Made by a program: the position numbers and the translations under genes. The notes beneath the pieces are model-generated. The model had not been told where the DNA came from. It was given only the letters and a program-made list of their open reading frames with translations, and did not search any database. 64,000 nt of DNA from Nitrosomonas stercoris (GTDB taxonomy: Bacteria > Pseudomonadota > Gammaproteobacteria > Burkholderiales > Nitrosomonadaceae): the NCBI GenBank assembly GCA_006742785.1, contig AP019755.1, positions 1 to 64,000 on the forward strand, written 5' to 3'. This document shows, piece by piece, positions 24,692-35,592 of this stretch (positions are counted from its first letter, which is position 1; each line of letters opens with the position of its first letter).

Positions 24692-26143
24692 TCAGCTTAC
24701 TGGATTCCACACTAAATCAAGCTCTCGAGCAGCCTTGACATCATCTATTTTTTGTACAGGCATATCATGAGGAGCCGTTTTAACCAGATCGGGTTGTGTC
24801 GCAATTTCATCTAAAATTTCTTTCATTGCAGCGATAAAGCGATCTAATGTCTCTTTGGATTCGGTTTCTGCCGGCTCAATCAACAAGCATTCTGGTACTA
24901 ACAACGGGAAGTAGACAGTGGGTGCGTGAAAACCTTTGTCTAACAGGCGTTTAGCCAAATGCATAGCTGTTACACCCGTTTTATCCTTGATGTCTTTCAT
25001 GGTGACAACAAATTCATGGCTGGCACGCCGCGTTGGGAAAGCAAGCTCAAATCCCAATTTTCTCAATTCAACCATCAAGTAATTAGCATTTAATGTGGCA
25101 TATTCTGCCAGTCGGAACATACCTTCTGCTCCCAGCAATCTGACATAAACATAAGCACGCAACAACACCCCAGCATTGCCCATATGTGCAGATAGACGAC
25201 CAATAGATTGTGGGCAATCTTTTTCTGTCAACCAGCGATAAACCCCTTGTTCACGCGCCACAATGGGTATTGGCAAATAAGGTAGCAAACATTCTGCCAC
25301 CCCTACCGGTGCAGCACCTGGTCCACCCCCACCATGCGGAGTTGAGAAAGTTTTGTGCAAATTCATATGAATCACATCAAACCCCATATCTCCGGGTTTG
25401 ACTTTGCCAATCACGGCATTCAGATTGGCACCATCGTAATACAGCAAGCCTCCTGCTTCATGCACGATCCGGCTCATTTCCGCTACTTTTTTCTCAAATA
25501 CGCCCAGCGTGGAAGGATTGGTTAGCATGAGCCCGGCTGTTTTCGGACCAACTGCTGCTTTCAAGGCTTCCATATCCACATCCCCTTCCCGATCGGTAGG
25601 GATTTCAATGACCTTGTAACCGCTCATGGTGGCAGTGGCAGGATTAGTACCATGCGCCGCATCCGGAATAATAATTTCGGAGCGTTCTGTATCGCCACGT
25701 GCGTCATGGTAAGCCCGAATCATGGTGATACCGATCAATTCGCCCTGAGCACCAGCCATAGGATTAAGACTGACAGCAGCCATGCCCGTCACATCTTTCA
25801 AAATTTCCTGCAATTCATACATACAAGCCAGGAATCCTTGCCCGGTATCTTCTGGCGCCAGAGGATGACGCGCTAAAAATTGTGGCAACATGGCCAGAGC
25901 ATTACTAGCACGTGGGTTGTATTTCATCGTACAAGAGCCTAGCGGGTAAAACTCTGTATCGATTGAAAAATTCTTCTGAGACAGGCGCGTATAGTGGCGC
26001 ACGGTGTCCATTTCAGAGACTTCTGGCAATAACGGAGGAGATTTACGCTTCAGATTATCCGGAATATTATTTTTAGTTGGCCGTGTTTTAGGCGCCTGAG
26101 AATAATTCAGACGATTCTTACGAGAATGTTCAAATATCAACAT
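24692..26143 (-). CDS. gcvPB: Glycine dehydrogenase (decarboxylating) subunit 2
   Basis: This 483-residue protein is the C-terminal half of the split P protein of the glycine cleavage system. The PLP lysine is in [16 protein letters not shown]; further motifs are [20 protein letters not shown] and DGANLNA. Together with GcvPA it decarboxylates glycine and loads the aminomethyl group on GcvH. The split form is typical of Gram-positives and several proteobacteria including Nitrosomonas. It lies in the gcvT-H-PA-PB run, 61 bases after gcvPA. Confidence 0.95.
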   Translation of the reverse strand: MLIFEHSRKNRLNYSQAPKTRPTKNNIPDNLKRKSPPLLPEVSEMDTVRHYTRLSQKNFSIDTEFYPLGSCTMKYNPRASNALAMLPQFLARHPLAPEDTGQGFLACMYELQEILKDVTGMAAVSLNPMAGAQGELIGITMIRAYHDARGDTERSEIIIPDAAHGTNPATATMSGYKVIEIPTDREGDVDMEALKAAVGPKTAGLMLTNPSTLGVFEKKVAEMSRIVHEAGGLLYYDGANLNAVIGKVKPGDMGFDVIHMNLHKTFSTPHGGGGPGAAPVGVAECLLPYLPIPIVAREQGVYRWLTEKDCPQSIGRLSAHMGNAGVLLRAYVYVRLLGAEGMFRLAEYATLNANYLMVELRKLGFELAFPTRRASHEFVVTMKDIKDKTGVTAMHLAKRLLDKGFHAPTVYFPLLVPECLLIEPAETESKETLDRFIAAMKEILDEIATQPDLVKTAPHDMPVQKIDDVKAARELDLVWNPVS

Positions 26144-26204
26144 ATTTTATCTTTATCGGTAAACGGAATTGGCATAACACAAATTGTCTTGGGCAAGTGC
26201 TTTT

Positions 26205-27560
26205 TCAAACAGCCAAAATTTGGCGCAACGCTGCAACATACTTATCCAAATCTTCTGTTGTTTTTGTTTCTGTTGCACAAATCAACAAGGTATCTTTTAA
26301 CTCAGGATAATAGGGTTCAAGCAATACGCCTCCAAGAATACCTTGCGCTTTAAGCTGATCCAGCACCTTATCTGCAGCAACAGATAATTGCAGAACAGCT
26401 TCATGAAAAAATGGACTGTGAAATACTTTTTTAACACCTGACAATGTTTCTAACTGTTCCACCAGTGTAAGTGTATTGGCATGCGCCTGAGCAGCCACTC
26501 GGTACAATCCTTCTGGGCCAAGTAGGGACATATAAATTGTGGCGGCTGTTACCATCAAACCCTGATTGGTACAAATGTTGGAAGTCGCTTTAGAACGGCG
26601 AATATGCTGTTCTCTTGCCTGCAAAGTAAGTGCAAATCCTTCCTTGCCAGCAATATCCGTTGTTCGGCCGATGATACGTCCTGGCATTTGGCGTACTAGT
26701 TCTTGTTTACACGCCATAAAACCAAAATAAGGGCCACCACTAGAAAGAGGAATGCCTAACGGCTGTCCTTCCCCAACCACGATATCAGCTCCTTGTTTCC
26801 CCCATTCTCCAGGAGGAGTCAGCATGGCTAAGGTAGTTGGATTCACCACTGCAATAGCAAGTGATTGTTTGGTATGTGCCCAATCAGCTAGTGCATCAAC
26901 TTGCTCAAGCACCCCAAAAAAATTAGGTTGAGGGATCACCAGTGCAGCAAATTCTTCTTGCGCAAATTGCTCTAATTGATCAAGCGTTACTTGGCCAGTG
27001 GCAGCATCATACGGAACTTCAACCACTTCAATCGCCTGATTTTTTACAATGGTACGGACTACGCGTCGATAAATTGGGTGAACAGTTTGCGGAATAAGAA
27101 TGCGCCGAGAAGAACGATGTTGGCGCACTGCCATTAATGCAGCTTCAGCCAAAGCTGACGCTCCGTCGTACAAACTGGCATTTGAAACATCCATGCCAGT
27201 TAAGGAGGCCATCATGGTTTGGTATTCATAGAGCAGCTGCAATGAACCTTGACTTGCTTCTGCCTGATAAGGCGTATAAGAAGAATAAAATTCTCCGCGA
27301 GTAGTAAGCTGCCAAACGGCGGCTGGAATATGATGCTCATAAGCACCAGCACCGATAAAGTTGAGATGAAATCCATCTTGTTGTGCACGCTCATACATGA
27401 GACGAGTAATTTCCATCTCGCTCATACCGCTTGGTACATGAGTCAAATTCTCATTGCGCAACTCAGCAGGAATTTCATCAAATAATTCGTCGATAGATTC
27501 AGCGCCAATGCTGGCGAGCATTTCTGTGATATCTTCTTTTGTATGGGGAATAAATGGCAT
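26205..27560 (-). CDS. gcvPA: Glycine dehydrogenase (decarboxylating) subunit 1
   Basis: This 451-residue N-terminal partner of the split P protein has the family opening [15 protein letters not shown] and conserved phrases [28 protein letters not shown], and [19 protein letters not shown]. It lacks the PLP lysine, as expected for this subunit, and forms a heterotetramer with GcvPB. It lies between gcvH and gcvPB on the same strand. Confidence 0.95.
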   Translation of the reverse strand: MPFIPHTKEDITEMLASIGAESIDELFDEIPAELRNENLTHVPSGMSEMEITRLMYERAQQDGFHLNFIGAGAYEHHIPAAVWQLTTRGEFYSSYTPYQAEASQGSLQLLYEYQTMMASLTGMDVSNASLYDGASALAEAALMAVRQHRSSRRILIPQTVHPIYRRVVRTIVKNQAIEVVEVPYDAATGQVTLDQLEQFAQEEFAALVIPQPNFFGVLEQVDALADWAHTKQSLAIAVVNPTTLAMLTPPGEWGKQGADIVVGEGQPLGIPLSSGGPYFGFMACKQELVRQMPGRIIGRTTDIAGKEGFALTLQAREQHIRRSKATSNICTNQGLMVTAATIYMSLLGPEGLYRVAAQAHANTLTLVEQLETLSGVKKVFHSPFFHEAVLQLSVAADKVLDQLKAQGILGGVLLEPYYPELKDTLLICATETKTTEDLDKYVAALRQILAV

Positions 27561-27634
27561 GTTAGCTAGTAATTATCCAAAAAAACCTTAAAAAATTAAT
27601 ACTGTTTGTTAAGCTACAAACCTATAGATCACTA

Positions 27635-28024
27635 TTAATCTGCTTCACTTGCTAACAATTCCTCGTAGCCACTGGCATCAAGCAGCGCATCAATTTCAGC
27701 AGTATTAGCAGGCTTAAGTTTAAACAGCCAAGCTGAATAACAATCCTCATTTACTTTTTCCGGTGAAGATTCCACCTCCTCATTCACAGCCACAACCTCG
27801 CCGCTAATAGGTGCATAAATATCGGATGCTGCCTTAACAGATTCCACCACTGCACAATCTTCCTCCAAGGCTAAACTACGTCCTACTTCAGGCAGCTCTA
27901 CAAACACCATGTCTCCTAGCAATTCTTGGGCATGCTGTGTGATACCTATGGTTGCAGTGCCATCTGCTTCCAATCTGATCCATTCATGTGATTTTGCATA
28001 TTTCAGCTCTGCAGGAATGCTCAT
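27635..28024 (-). CDS. gcvH: Glycine cleavage system H protein
   Basis: This 129-residue lipoyl carrier shuttles the aminomethyl group from the P to the T protein. Lys64 in VESVKAAS is the lipoylation site, and HEWIRLE at 13-19 is the family signature. It is second in the operon, 65 bases after gcvT. Confidence 0.96.
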   Translation of the reverse strand: MSIPAELKYAKSHEWIRLEADGTATIGITQHAQELLGDMVFVELPEVGRSLALEEDCAVVESVKAASDIYAPISGEVVAVNEEVESSPEKVNEDCYSAWLFKLKPANTAEIDALLDASGYEELLASEAD

Positions 28025-28089
28025 GTATTTATTACTCCCAAATCAAATTAAAAATTTAACGATAGTTCGTGTTGTATTGATATAACAGC

Positions 28090-29181
28090 TTAAACCAGGA
28101 CCTTGCCATTGCGTACAAACGGATATTTAACAATTTTCGCTGCCAATTGTTTATTGCGCACCTCTACATACACTTGTTCGCCTACGGCAACGCCTAGCGG
28201 CACACGTGCCAATGCAATTGATTGATTTAATGTGGGGGAAAAACCACCACTGGTAATTTCTCCTTCTCCCGCATTTTCTGTTTGCTGAGTGATAATTTTT
28301 TGATGATTACGCAATACGCCTTTATCCAGCAAGACTAACCCAACTAGTTGTTGATTGACTGTTTTTGCAAGCAAGGCTGATTTACCAATGAAATCACGTT
28401 CACTTTTTAGGTCGACTGTCCAGCCTAGGCCAGCTTCAAAAGGATTAATGGTTTCATCCATATCTTGGCCATAAAGATTCATGCCTGCTTCCAAACGTAA
28501 AGTATCTCTTGCTCCTAAACCAGCAGGCACCACCCCGACTGCATGTAATTTTTGCCAAAAATCAACTGCTTGATCAGCAGGCAAAGTAATTTCAAAACCA
28601 TCTTCACCAGTATAACCGGTACGCGCAATAAAATAATCACCATGCGTCACTGATTGGAATGGCTTCAATTCCTCTGTATCTGCCTTACAATCTGGAATAA
28701 TTTGCCACACCTTTGCGCGCGCGTTAGGGCCTTGCACAGCAATCATTGCTAGATCACGACGAGGAGTAATGGTTAATTCAGGTGCATATTGTTTAGATTG
28801 TTGCGCAATCCAATCCAGATCTTTATCTGCTGTTCCTGCATTTACGACCAGGCGAAACCAGGATTCGGATAAGAAATAAATAATCAGATCATCGATAATG
28901 CCCCCGGTTGGATTCAGCATGCAGGTATAGAGTGCCTTACCAGGAACAGTTGATTTATCGATATTATTTGCTACCAACGTACGCAAAAATTGACGTGCTT
29001 GCTCACCATGCAGATCGACACTTAGCATGTGAGAAACATCAAACATGCCGGCATCACGTCTAACTGCATGATGCTCATCTAATTGTGAGCCGTAATGTAG
29101 AGGCATATCCCAGCCTCCAAAATCCACCATTTTTGCCTGCAAGGCACGATGTGTTGCATTCAGAGCAGTTGTTTTCAGCAT
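28090..29181 (-). CDS. gcvT: Aminomethyltransferase (glycine cleavage T protein)
   Basis: This 363-residue folate-dependent enzyme transfers the methylene group to tetrahydrofolate and releases ammonia. Family phrases are [31 protein letters not shown] and [15 protein letters not shown] chose ATG 29181 ([12 protein letters not shown]); a TTG five codons upstream is possible. It is first gene of the operon and is preceded by the tandem glycine riboswitch. Confidence 0.95.
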   Translation of the reverse strand: MLKTTALNATHRALQAKMVDFGGWDMPLHYGSQLDEHHAVRRDAGMFDVSHMLSVDLHGEQARQFLRTLVANNIDKSTVPGKALYTCMLNPTGGIIDDLIIYFLSESWFRLVVNAGTADKDLDWIAQQSKQYAPELTITPRRDLAMIAVQGPNARAKVWQIIPDCKADTEELKPFQSVTHGDYFIARTGYTGEDGFEITLPADQAVDFWQKLHAVGVVPAGLGARDTLRLEAGMNLYGQDMDETINPFEAGLGWTVDLKSERDFIGKSALLAKTVNQQLVGLVLLDKGVLRNHQKIITQQTENAGEGEITSGGFSPTLNQSIALARVPLGVAVGEQVYVEVRNKQLAAKIVKYPFVRNGKVLV

Positions 29182-29277
29182 CTGTTTTTTTCTCAAAGTA
29201 AAAAGAAGAAAGTTATCTGTATTATTTCAACATCAATATTTATGCTTTATGGTCAAGTTGCCAAGCAATTAAGATGA

Positions 29278-29476
29278 ACCATCCCTTCTGTTCTTTTACC
29301 TGAGAGTTTCTACGAATAATCGCGTGCCCCTTCGGTGGCCGAAGCAATCCTCAGCGCTCTCCAGATTGCCAATCATAAGCAGTTGCATGAGCTTTACAGC
29401 TGTACCTGAGCGATTCCGGGAAGTTGCGCCTTCGGTGGCGTTGTCTTTGTTAGAATACAACGCTCTCTCCTGCTTA
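29278..29476 (-). ncRNA. Tandem glycine riboswitch (gcvT motif)
   Basis: On the minus strand two aptamers follow each other. The first (about 29476-29375) has GCAGGAGAGAGCG, CCACCGAAGG and CTCAGGTACAGCTG; the second (about 29366-29278) has CTGGAGAGCGCTGAGG, CCACCGAAGG and CTCTCAGGTAAAAGAACAG. These are the conserved cores of the glycine riboswitch, and the double architecture upstream of gcvT is classic. Glycine binding usually turns the gcv operon on. Confidence 0.95.
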
Positions 29477-29960
29477 GATAAAATATAGCAGGTCGAACTA
29501 TACTCTAGCTCATGACATTAAGACAAGATGAAACCTTGCATACAAGCACAAAAAGTACCATTTAATCCGTAACTTGACAATTTTGTGTCGAGAAATTGCT
29601 TAATCACTTCTTCTCATCAATATTTTGAGTTGAACTAGCACCAAAAGATTATTCATACTTCTTCCTCTCCCTATAATATTCAAATAAAAATAATATTTTT
29701 TTTGAACAAAATTCAGAGTTTCGACATCAAAATACGCTCACTATATTTTTCATGCTATAAAGCTGCTGTGGTGTGAAGGAATTAGTTCAAAAATAATAAT
29801 TAGCAAGAAAACAGAATTCATGCAAAATAAATATTTTGCATGGGTTATTAATATAGAAATGACAATACAGATAGTTTCTCAGAGATTTCCCTATACAATT
29901 AGCCACGGAAATCAGGATTAAAGCCTTCAGATTATTGAATAAGCAGGAAAGGAGAACAGT
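29477..29960. promoter_or_regulatory. Divergent promoter region of gcv and lplT
   Basis: AT-rich region without a supported gene. On the minus strand TTGTCT, 18 bases, TATAGT (about 29533 to 29504) is a possible promoter for the riboswitch transcript. The small minus-strand ORF at 29787-29996 overlaps the lplT start and is rejected. Confidence 0.4.
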
Positions 29961-31226
29961 TTGGGTCGTGGATTTTATACCATCATGGGGGCACAATTCT
30001 TTTCATCTTTGGCGGACAACGCATTATTGGTTGTCGCAATTGCCTTACTGATTGATCTGCACGCTCCTGAATACCTCACCCCCATACTCAAATTCGTATT
30101 CGTACTGTTTTATGTGTTATTTGCACCCTTTGTCGGTGCATTTGCTGACTCCATGGCTAAAGGTTGGGTCATGTTTATCAGCAATTCAATCAAGATTATT
30201 GGTTGTATTTTGTTATTTTTTGCTGCTCACCAGATTTCCGCACTAGGTGCCTATGCAATTGTTGGCTTAGGCGCTGCCGCTTATTCCCCAGCAAAATACG
30301 GTATCCTCACTGAATTACTCCCACCAGAAAAACTGGTGATTGCTAATGGCTGGATGGAAGGATTGACTGTAGGCTCCATTATTCTTGGCACAGTTATTGG
30401 GGGCCTATTAATCACACCTTCTATTGCAGCAGTTTTACTCACAATCAATCTTCCCTTGGTGAATACTGCGGTCGATGCCAGCATCATTATTATCATGCTG
30501 TTTTACCTCATTGCTGCGATCACCAATCTGTTCATACCCGATACTGGTATAGATCATCGAATACTCAAGAAAAATCCGATTTCTCTATTCCACGATTTTG
30601 TAACCTGTGTCAGGTTATTGTGGTCTGATAAATTGGGCCAAATTTCATTGGCCGTGACCACCTTATTTTGGGGAGCAGGCGCTACCCTGCAATTTATTGT
30701 CTTGAAATGGGCTGAAGTCGCACTTGGATACGCACTCAATAAAGCGGCCTTGCTACAAGGAGTGGTAGCAGTTGGTATCGCATTGGGAGCTGTTTTAGCA
30801 GCAAAACTAGTTTCATTACGGCGCTCACTGGACGTTATCCCCATTGGTATTCTTATGGGCATTGTTGTTATTTCAATTGTGTTCGTGCGCGACGTTTGGT
30901 TAGCGGTTATCTTGCTCGTTATTATTGGAGGGCTTGCTGGCTTTTTTGTGGTGCCGATGAATGCACTATTACAACACCGTGGTCACATTTTAATGGGTGC
31001 TGGGCACTCCATTGCGGTACAGAACTTCAACGAAAATCTAGGTATTCTCGCCATGCTATCGCTATATGCACTGCTTATCTGGTTTGACGTGCATATTTAC
31101 ATTGTTATTGCCTTGTTTGGATTATTTGTGTCGGTAACCATGATCATGGTGCGTAAGTGGCATCTAAGCAATCAAAGCAAGCAAGATTCGCTACATCTGA
31201 TAGGCACGCAGGAAAGGCAATTTTAA
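29961..31226 (+). CDS. lplT: Lysophospholipid transporter LplT (major facilitator superfamily)
   Basis: This 421-residue protein with about twelve hydrophobic segments resembles LplT, which flips lysophospholipids across the inner membrane for re-acylation. The opening FYTIMGAQFFSSLADNALL and the AYSPAKYGILTELLPPEKLV stretch are family hallmarks. The start is TTG at 29961, supported by AAGGAG at 29949-29954; the first ATG would remove eight conserved residues. The partner acyltransferase Aas is not adjacent. It is convergent with the TrmH gene, stops nine bases apart. Confidence 0.9.
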   Translation: MGRGFYTIMGAQFFSSLADNALLVVAIALLIDLHAPEYLTPILKFVFVLFYVLFAPFVGAFADSMAKGWVMFISNSIKIIGCILLFFAAHQISALGAYAIVGLGAAAYSPAKYGILTELLPPEKLVIANGWMEGLTVGSIILGTVIGGLLITPSIAAVLLTINLPLVNTAVDASIIIIMLFYLIAAITNLFIPDTGIDHRILKKNPISLFHDFVTCVRLLWSDKLGQISLAVTTLFWGAGATLQFIVLKWAEVALGYALNKAALLQGVVAVGIALGAVLAAKLVSLRRSLDVIPIGILMGIVVISIVFVRDVWLAVILLVIIGGLAGFFVVPMNALLQHRGHILMGAGHSIAVQNFNENLGILAMLSLYALLIWFDVHIYIVIALFGLFVSVTMIMVRKWHLSNQSKQDSLHLIGTQERQF

Positions 31227-31235
31227 GATGAACAG

Positions 31236-32030
31236 TTAGTAACCTTCCTGTCGCACTTTCTCAAATAAACAAATTGCCACAGCTGCCGTCACATTAAGAG
31301 ATTCTGTATTTCCTGGCATGGGTATCATGACACGTTGATGAACTGCTTGCAGTAACGCTTCGGATATGCCCTTTCCCTCATTACCAAACGCGAACATAAC
31401 TGATCCACGTAAATCTACCTGATAAAGATTGGTAGCACCACTTAGTGCCGTTGCGATAACCACTCCCTTAAACTGAGTAGCAATCTGCACCAGGTTTGTG
31501 TTTTCATGAATTCCTAGAAAAAAATGAGCGCCCATCCCCGCTCGCAATGTTTTTGGTGACCAGCTATCAGCACAATCAGCTGATAAAAACACATCTTTTA
31601 TGCCTGCTGCAGCCGCAGAACGCAAAATTGAGCCTAAATTGCCTGGGTCCTGAATCGTCTCCAGCATGATACAAAAGGAATTTTCATAACCATCCACAAA
31701 TACCGACTGAGGAATATGAATAAGCGCCATCACTCCAACTGGTGTTTTGACTGGAGAGAGTTGATTAAATAGTGTATCGCTTAGCTGCAGGCAATTATCA
31801 CTCTCGTAAATTTCGCTAAATTCGCTAAATAATTGTTTAATTTCAGGATGTTGAGAACCAGCGTCACTGACAATTAATAGCTCAGGTGCTTGCCCTGTGG
31901 CCAAATAAACTTGCAACAAATGGATACCGTCAAGTAACGCTAACCCTTCATGACGACGTTGTTGTGCCGAACGCTGCAGCTTGAATAGTCGTTTAAATAA
32001 AGGATGTGCACGAGAAGTAATACGCCGCAT
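31236..32030 (-). CDS. TrmH/SpoU-family RNA 2'-O-methyltransferase
   Basis: This 264-residue SPOUT methyltransferase has the three knot motifs ETIQDPGNLGSILRSA (motif 1), FAFGNEGKGIS (motif 2) and IPMPGNTESLNVTAAVAICLFE (motif 3), preceded by a substrate-binding N-terminal domain (FKRLFKLQRSAQQRR). RlmB-like or TrmH-like: the rRNA or tRNA target cannot be decided. Confidence 0.9.
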   Translation of the reverse strand: MRRITSRAHPLFKRLFKLQRSAQQRRHEGLALLDGIHLLQVYLATGQAPELLIVSDAGSQHPEIKQLFSEFSEIYESDNCLQLSDTLFNQLSPVKTPVGVMALIHIPQSVFVDGYENSFCIMLETIQDPGNLGSILRSAAAAGIKDVFLSADCADSWSPKTLRAGMGAHFFLGIHENTNLVQIATQFKGVVIATALSGATNLYQVDLRGSVMFAFGNEGKGISEALLQAVHQRVMIPMPGNTESLNVTAAVAICLFEKVRQEGY

Positions 32031-32174
32031 TTTGCAAACAATGCCTGTCTGAAAACCAATAGCTAATCATCAGAACAAATGTATTTTATTGGTGTTGGAA
32101 TAAAGAAGATACAATCCGGTCTTGACTACCTACCTCGCAAAAGGCAGAATACGCGCTCTATTATAGAGTCATGT

Positions 32175-32250
32175 GGCGAATTAGCTCAGTGGTTAGAGCA
32201 GCGGAATCATAATCCGTTGGTCCGGGGTTCAAATCCCTGATTCGCCACCA
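32175..32250 (+). tRNA. tRNA with CAU anticodon (elongator Met or Ile2)
   Basis: A full cloverleaf is visible: acceptor GGCGAAT/ATTCGCC, D arm GCTC/GAGC, anticodon stem GCGGA/TCCGT with loop ATCATAA (CAT at 34-36), T arm CGGGG/CCCTG and encoded CCA. It is not an initiator, because the acceptor is fully paired at its first base pair. Loop and variable arm (TTGGTC) are like tRNA-Ile2, which needs lysidine at C34, but elongator Met cannot be ruled out. Confidence 0.93.
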
Positions 32251-32311
32251 CCCTCCTCTTTTCAGTATTTTTCTCAAAGCTCGTTAACCAATACACAATA
32301 CATAACGAGAA

Positions 32312-33730
32312 TCAATCTAGCGCTTCCGAATTAAGGGAGCCACAACCAGCCAAATCTGATTGACTACAGGAAGGCAATTTGGACGATAAATCACGTAATG
32401 CCGTACGCAAACCCTCCTCTAATACTGGATGATAAAATGGTATGCGTAACAAATCCCAGACGTTTAAAGATTGACTGATTGCCAAAGCCAGCAAGTGCGC
32501 AAAATGTTCTCCTGCTGGCGCATATATTTCCGCACCCAACAACTGCCCATTATTCGCAGCTGCATATACCCGTAAAGCACCGCGATTACGCTGTGCTGAA
32601 CGCGCTCTGCCTTGATTAGCAAAAGAAACTTCTCCAATCTGAATGTTTTGCTGATCAAGCGTATGGAAAGGTTGACCCACCACCGCAATATCAGGCTCAG
32701 TAAATACAATAGCTAATGGCACACGCCGTTTAAAGCAAATTAATTCTTCACTCGTAGCGTTCAAACCTGCAATATGGCCATCATCTGCCGCTTCATGCAA
32801 CACCGGAAAGCGTTTATTAACATCACCAGCCAAGAATATTGGCAAATCCGCAATTTGTAACGTTACTGGATCAATGGATGGCAATCCCTTCTCATTGAGC
32901 GCAATTCCTAATGCCTCCAAGCCAATATCATCGATATTAGGCCGTCTCCCCAATGCGGCCAGCACACTCTCAACCTCTACCTTGTGAGTTTCTGTATGCA
33001 CAGTAATCGTATGATTAGAGGAATTAGTGGTAACTGTTGCTCTACCTCCCAAATGCAGTGAGAACTCTTCTGACAACGATTTCACAGCAACTTGATTAAT
33101 CACCGGATCGCTTATCCCTCCTACAAATTCGCGTGACCCAAAACCTGTAATTTGTACATCAAGTCTGGATAATGCTTGCGCCATCTCTAAACCGACTGGC
33201 CCCATGCCAATTACCGCCATACTCTTAGGGAGTACCTCCAGTTCGAACAGTGTATCGGTTGTTAACAGGCGTTCACCCAGCTGTGGCCAGCTATCAGGAA
33301 TAATAGGACGAGATCCTGTCGCAATGATGATGCTGCGCGTGCTTAATTGCTTTCCATTCACACTAACTTGATCAGGCGACAGAATACGAGCACGCCCGGA
33401 TATGGCGCGTTCGTCTAATTCATCTGTTGTTTTAACCGTACTACTGACGAAATCATCACGCAATTTGCGCAGGCGCTGTAGAACCTTGCGAGTATTCAAT
33501 CCAAGTTGATCTGCGCCTGTAATACCGAATTCGTCAAAACTACGACGTCGATGAAACGCATTAGCGGCCTCAATTAATAATTTGGAGGGCATACAACCAA
33601 CGCGTGCGCAGGTTGTTCCCCATGGCCCATCATTGATAATGACAAAATTATCAGTGCGCTTTCTGACTTCACGTAACGCGGACAGTCCGGCTGTTCCTGC
33701 TCCTATAATGACCACATCAAATTTGTGCAT
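32312..33730 (-). CDS. Dihydrolipoyl dehydrogenase-like pyridine nucleotide-disulfide oxidoreductase
   Basis: This 472-residue flavoenzyme has FAD motif GAGTAGLSALREV, redox disulfide CARVGC, NAD motif GMGPVGLEMAQAL, second FAD motif FLAGDVNKRFPVLHEAADDG and C-terminal HPVLEEGLRTAL with the His-Glu pair. The disulfide CARVGC differs from the usual CLNVGC of dihydrolipoyl dehydrogenase and suggests a distinct lpd-like subgroup. The start at 33730 (MHKFDV) is preferred over TTG 33736. It is not linked to 2-oxoacid dehydrogenase genes here, so serving as the L protein of glycine cleavage is possible but unproven. Confidence 0.85.
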   Translation of the reverse strand: MHKFDVVIIGAGTAGLSALREVRKRTDNFVIINDGPWGTTCARVGCMPSKLLIEAANAFHRRRSFDEFGITGADQLGLNTRKVLQRLRKLRDDFVSSTVKTTDELDERAISGRARILSPDQVSVNGKQLSTRSIIIATGSRPIIPDSWPQLGERLLTTDTLFELEVLPKSMAVIGMGPVGLEMAQALSRLDVQITGFGSREFVGGISDPVINQVAVKSLSEEFSLHLGGRATVTTNSSNHTITVHTETHKVEVESVLAALGRRPNIDDIGLEALGIALNEKGLPSIDPVTLQIADLPIFLAGDVNKRFPVLHEAADDGHIAGLNATSEELICFKRRVPLAIVFTEPDIAVVGQPFHTLDQQNIQIGEVSFANQGRARSAQRNRGALRVYAAANNGQLLGAEIYAPAGEHFAHLLALAISQSLNVWDLLRIPFYHPVLEEGLRTALRDLSSKLPSCSQSDLAGCGSLNSEALD

Positions 33731-33955
33731 TGGCAATTAGTCTCCAATTATTTTGTATCGATATTTATATCTACACTTGCATCTATTCTACATGCAATCC
33801 ACTTACCATTTTCCGAGCTGCTAAATTCTATTAATTGCAGTCTGATGATACTTATCTTTCTTGTCAATTAAGTTTATCGGTATAATTCTTATTAGTTGCT
33901 TTAACCAATTCTCTTTTTCTGTTAGGAAATTACCAATTATTACAAGGAGTAGAAT

Positions 33956-34942
33956 TTGGTACGATCGCCCGTTCGTATTGCCATTACAGGTGCAGCAGGA
34001 CAAATTAGCTATAGCTTATTATTTCGAATAGCTGCTGGAGATATGTTGGGCAGTAATCAACCAGTCATTCTTCAGCTACTCGATATTCCTGCAGCTAAAA
34101 AAATATTAGATGGGGTCGTAATGGAGCTGCAGGATTGTGCATTTCCTCTGTTAGTTGACATTATTGCCACTCATGATCCCCTTGCCGCATTTGATCAAGT
34201 AGACATTGCTATCCTGGTGGGTGCTCGCCCACGCAAACAGGGCATGGAACGTAAAGATCTACTGCAAATAAATGGCGACATCTTCAAAAGACAAGGTCAG
34301 GCACTCAATCAAGTCGCCAAACGTGATGCAAAAATTCTGGTTGTTGGTAATCCTGCTAACACCAACACTTTGATTACTATGTCTAACGCACCTGATTTAC
34401 CTGCTGAAAATTTTTCAGGCATGTTGCGACTGGATCATAACCGTGCCTTATCACAAGTTGCCATGAAACTAGCACAACCTGTTAGCAGCATCAGAAAAAT
34501 GATTGTATGGGGCAACCACTCCTCTACTCAGTATCCTGATCTGTATCATGCTGAAATTGATGGTACCAAAGTAACGCATCTGATTAATGATCAAGCATGG
34601 ATTGAAGATTATTTTATTCCCACGGTACAAAAACGGGGGGCAGCAGTCATTGAAGCACGCGGTCTATCGAGCGCAGCCAGTGCGGCTAACGCGATTATTG
34701 ATCACTTGCATAGTTGGTTTTTGGGAACCAGGGAAAATGACTGGACAACTATGGGGATTTTATCGGATGGCAGTTACGCCATACCGGCAGGTGTAATTTA
34801 TGGTTTCCCGGTTGTCTGCACAGATAGCAAGAGAAAAATTGTATCTGGCCTTGAGATCGACTCGGTTTCGCGTATGCGACTCACAGCTGCCTACGAAGAA
34901 CTTGTACAAGAACGAGACGCTATCAAGCAGTTATTACCTTAG
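33956..34942 (+). CDS. mdh: Malate dehydrogenase
   Basis: This 328-residue NAD-dependent enzyme interconverts malate and oxaloacetate. It is of the cytosolic-like (type 2) subfamily: [19 protein letters not shown] at the N-terminus, [31 protein letters not shown] and the catalytic [10 protein letters not shown]. The start is TTG at 33956, fixed by AAGGAG at 33944-33949; no earlier in-frame ATG fits. It is monocistronic between divergent lpd-like and convergent bcp genes. Confidence 0.95.
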   Translation: MVRSPVRIAITGAAGQISYSLLFRIAAGDMLGSNQPVILQLLDIPAAKKILDGVVMELQDCAFPLLVDIIATHDPLAAFDQVDIAILVGARPRKQGMERKDLLQINGDIFKRQGQALNQVAKRDAKILVVGNPANTNTLITMSNAPDLPAENFSGMLRLDHNRALSQVAMKLAQPVSSIRKMIVWGNHSSTQYPDLYHAEIDGTKVTHLINDQAWIEDYFIPTVQKRGAAVIEARGLSSAASAANAIIDHLHSWFLGTRENDWTTMGILSDGSYAIPAGVIYGFPVVCTDSKRKIVSGLEIDSVSRMRLTAAYEELVQERDAIKQLLP

Positions 34943-35100
34943 CAGTAATAGAAACAATCGAGCATAGCTAAGAATAATTACTGAAAAACATCAAAAAATG
35001 CCGATGAGGTAGCTAAACTTCAGGAGAAAAATGTTAGTCAACAGAAAAGTAGTATCGTTTATGTACGAATAACGCTGACAATTTTCCAGAAACCTTTAAC

Positions 35101-35556
35101 TTATAATTGACGAAGAGATGCCAGTACTTCCTCTGCATGTCCGGGCACTTTAACTTTGCGCCACTCCTTATACAGCTTGCCTTCCCGATCTAGAATAAAA
35201 GTACTACGCTCTATTCCGCGTACTTGTTTACCATACATATTCTTCATTTTGATCACGTCGAATAGCTGGCATACTGATTCCTCTGCGTCACTCAGTAATT
35301 CATAGGGCAGGCTATATTTTTCCTTAAATTTTTCATGTGATTTAAGCGTATCACGAGATATACCAACTATTTCACAATTTTCTTGTACAAACCCCGAATA
35401 AAGATCTCTGAATTGTTGGCTTTCATTGGTACAGCCCGGCGTATCGTCTTTCGGATAAAAGAAAATCACCACATATTTACTCGTTATATCTGACAAACGA
35501 AATTGCTTATCGCTCGTGGATGCCAGCTCAAAATCAGGAATGCGGTCTGCATCCAT
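35101..35556 (-). CDS. bcp: Bcp/PrxQ-type peroxiredoxin
   Basis: This 151-residue thiol peroxidase has FYPKDDTPGCTNES with peroxidatic Cys42. The resolving Cys that E. coli Bcp carries five residues later is Gln here; other Cys at NCEIVG and SVCQLF may take that role, or it may act as a 1-Cys enzyme. The length and remaining family motifs (GISRDT, ERSTFILDREG) are normal. Confidence 0.92.
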   Translation of the reverse strand: MDADRIPDFELASTSDKQFRLSDITSKYVVIFFYPKDDTPGCTNESQQFRDLYSGFVQENCEIVGISRDTLKSHEKFKEKYSLPYELLSDAEESVCQLFDVIKMKNMYGKQVRGIERSTFILDREGKLYKEWRKVKVPGHAEEVLASLRQL

Positions 35557-35592
35557 ATCAATATGATTAATTTATTAGACCAATAATAAAAT

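Noticed and set aside
29787..29996. 69-codon minus-strand ORF
   Set aside because: It overlaps the supported TTG start of lplT and has low-complexity AT-rich codons.
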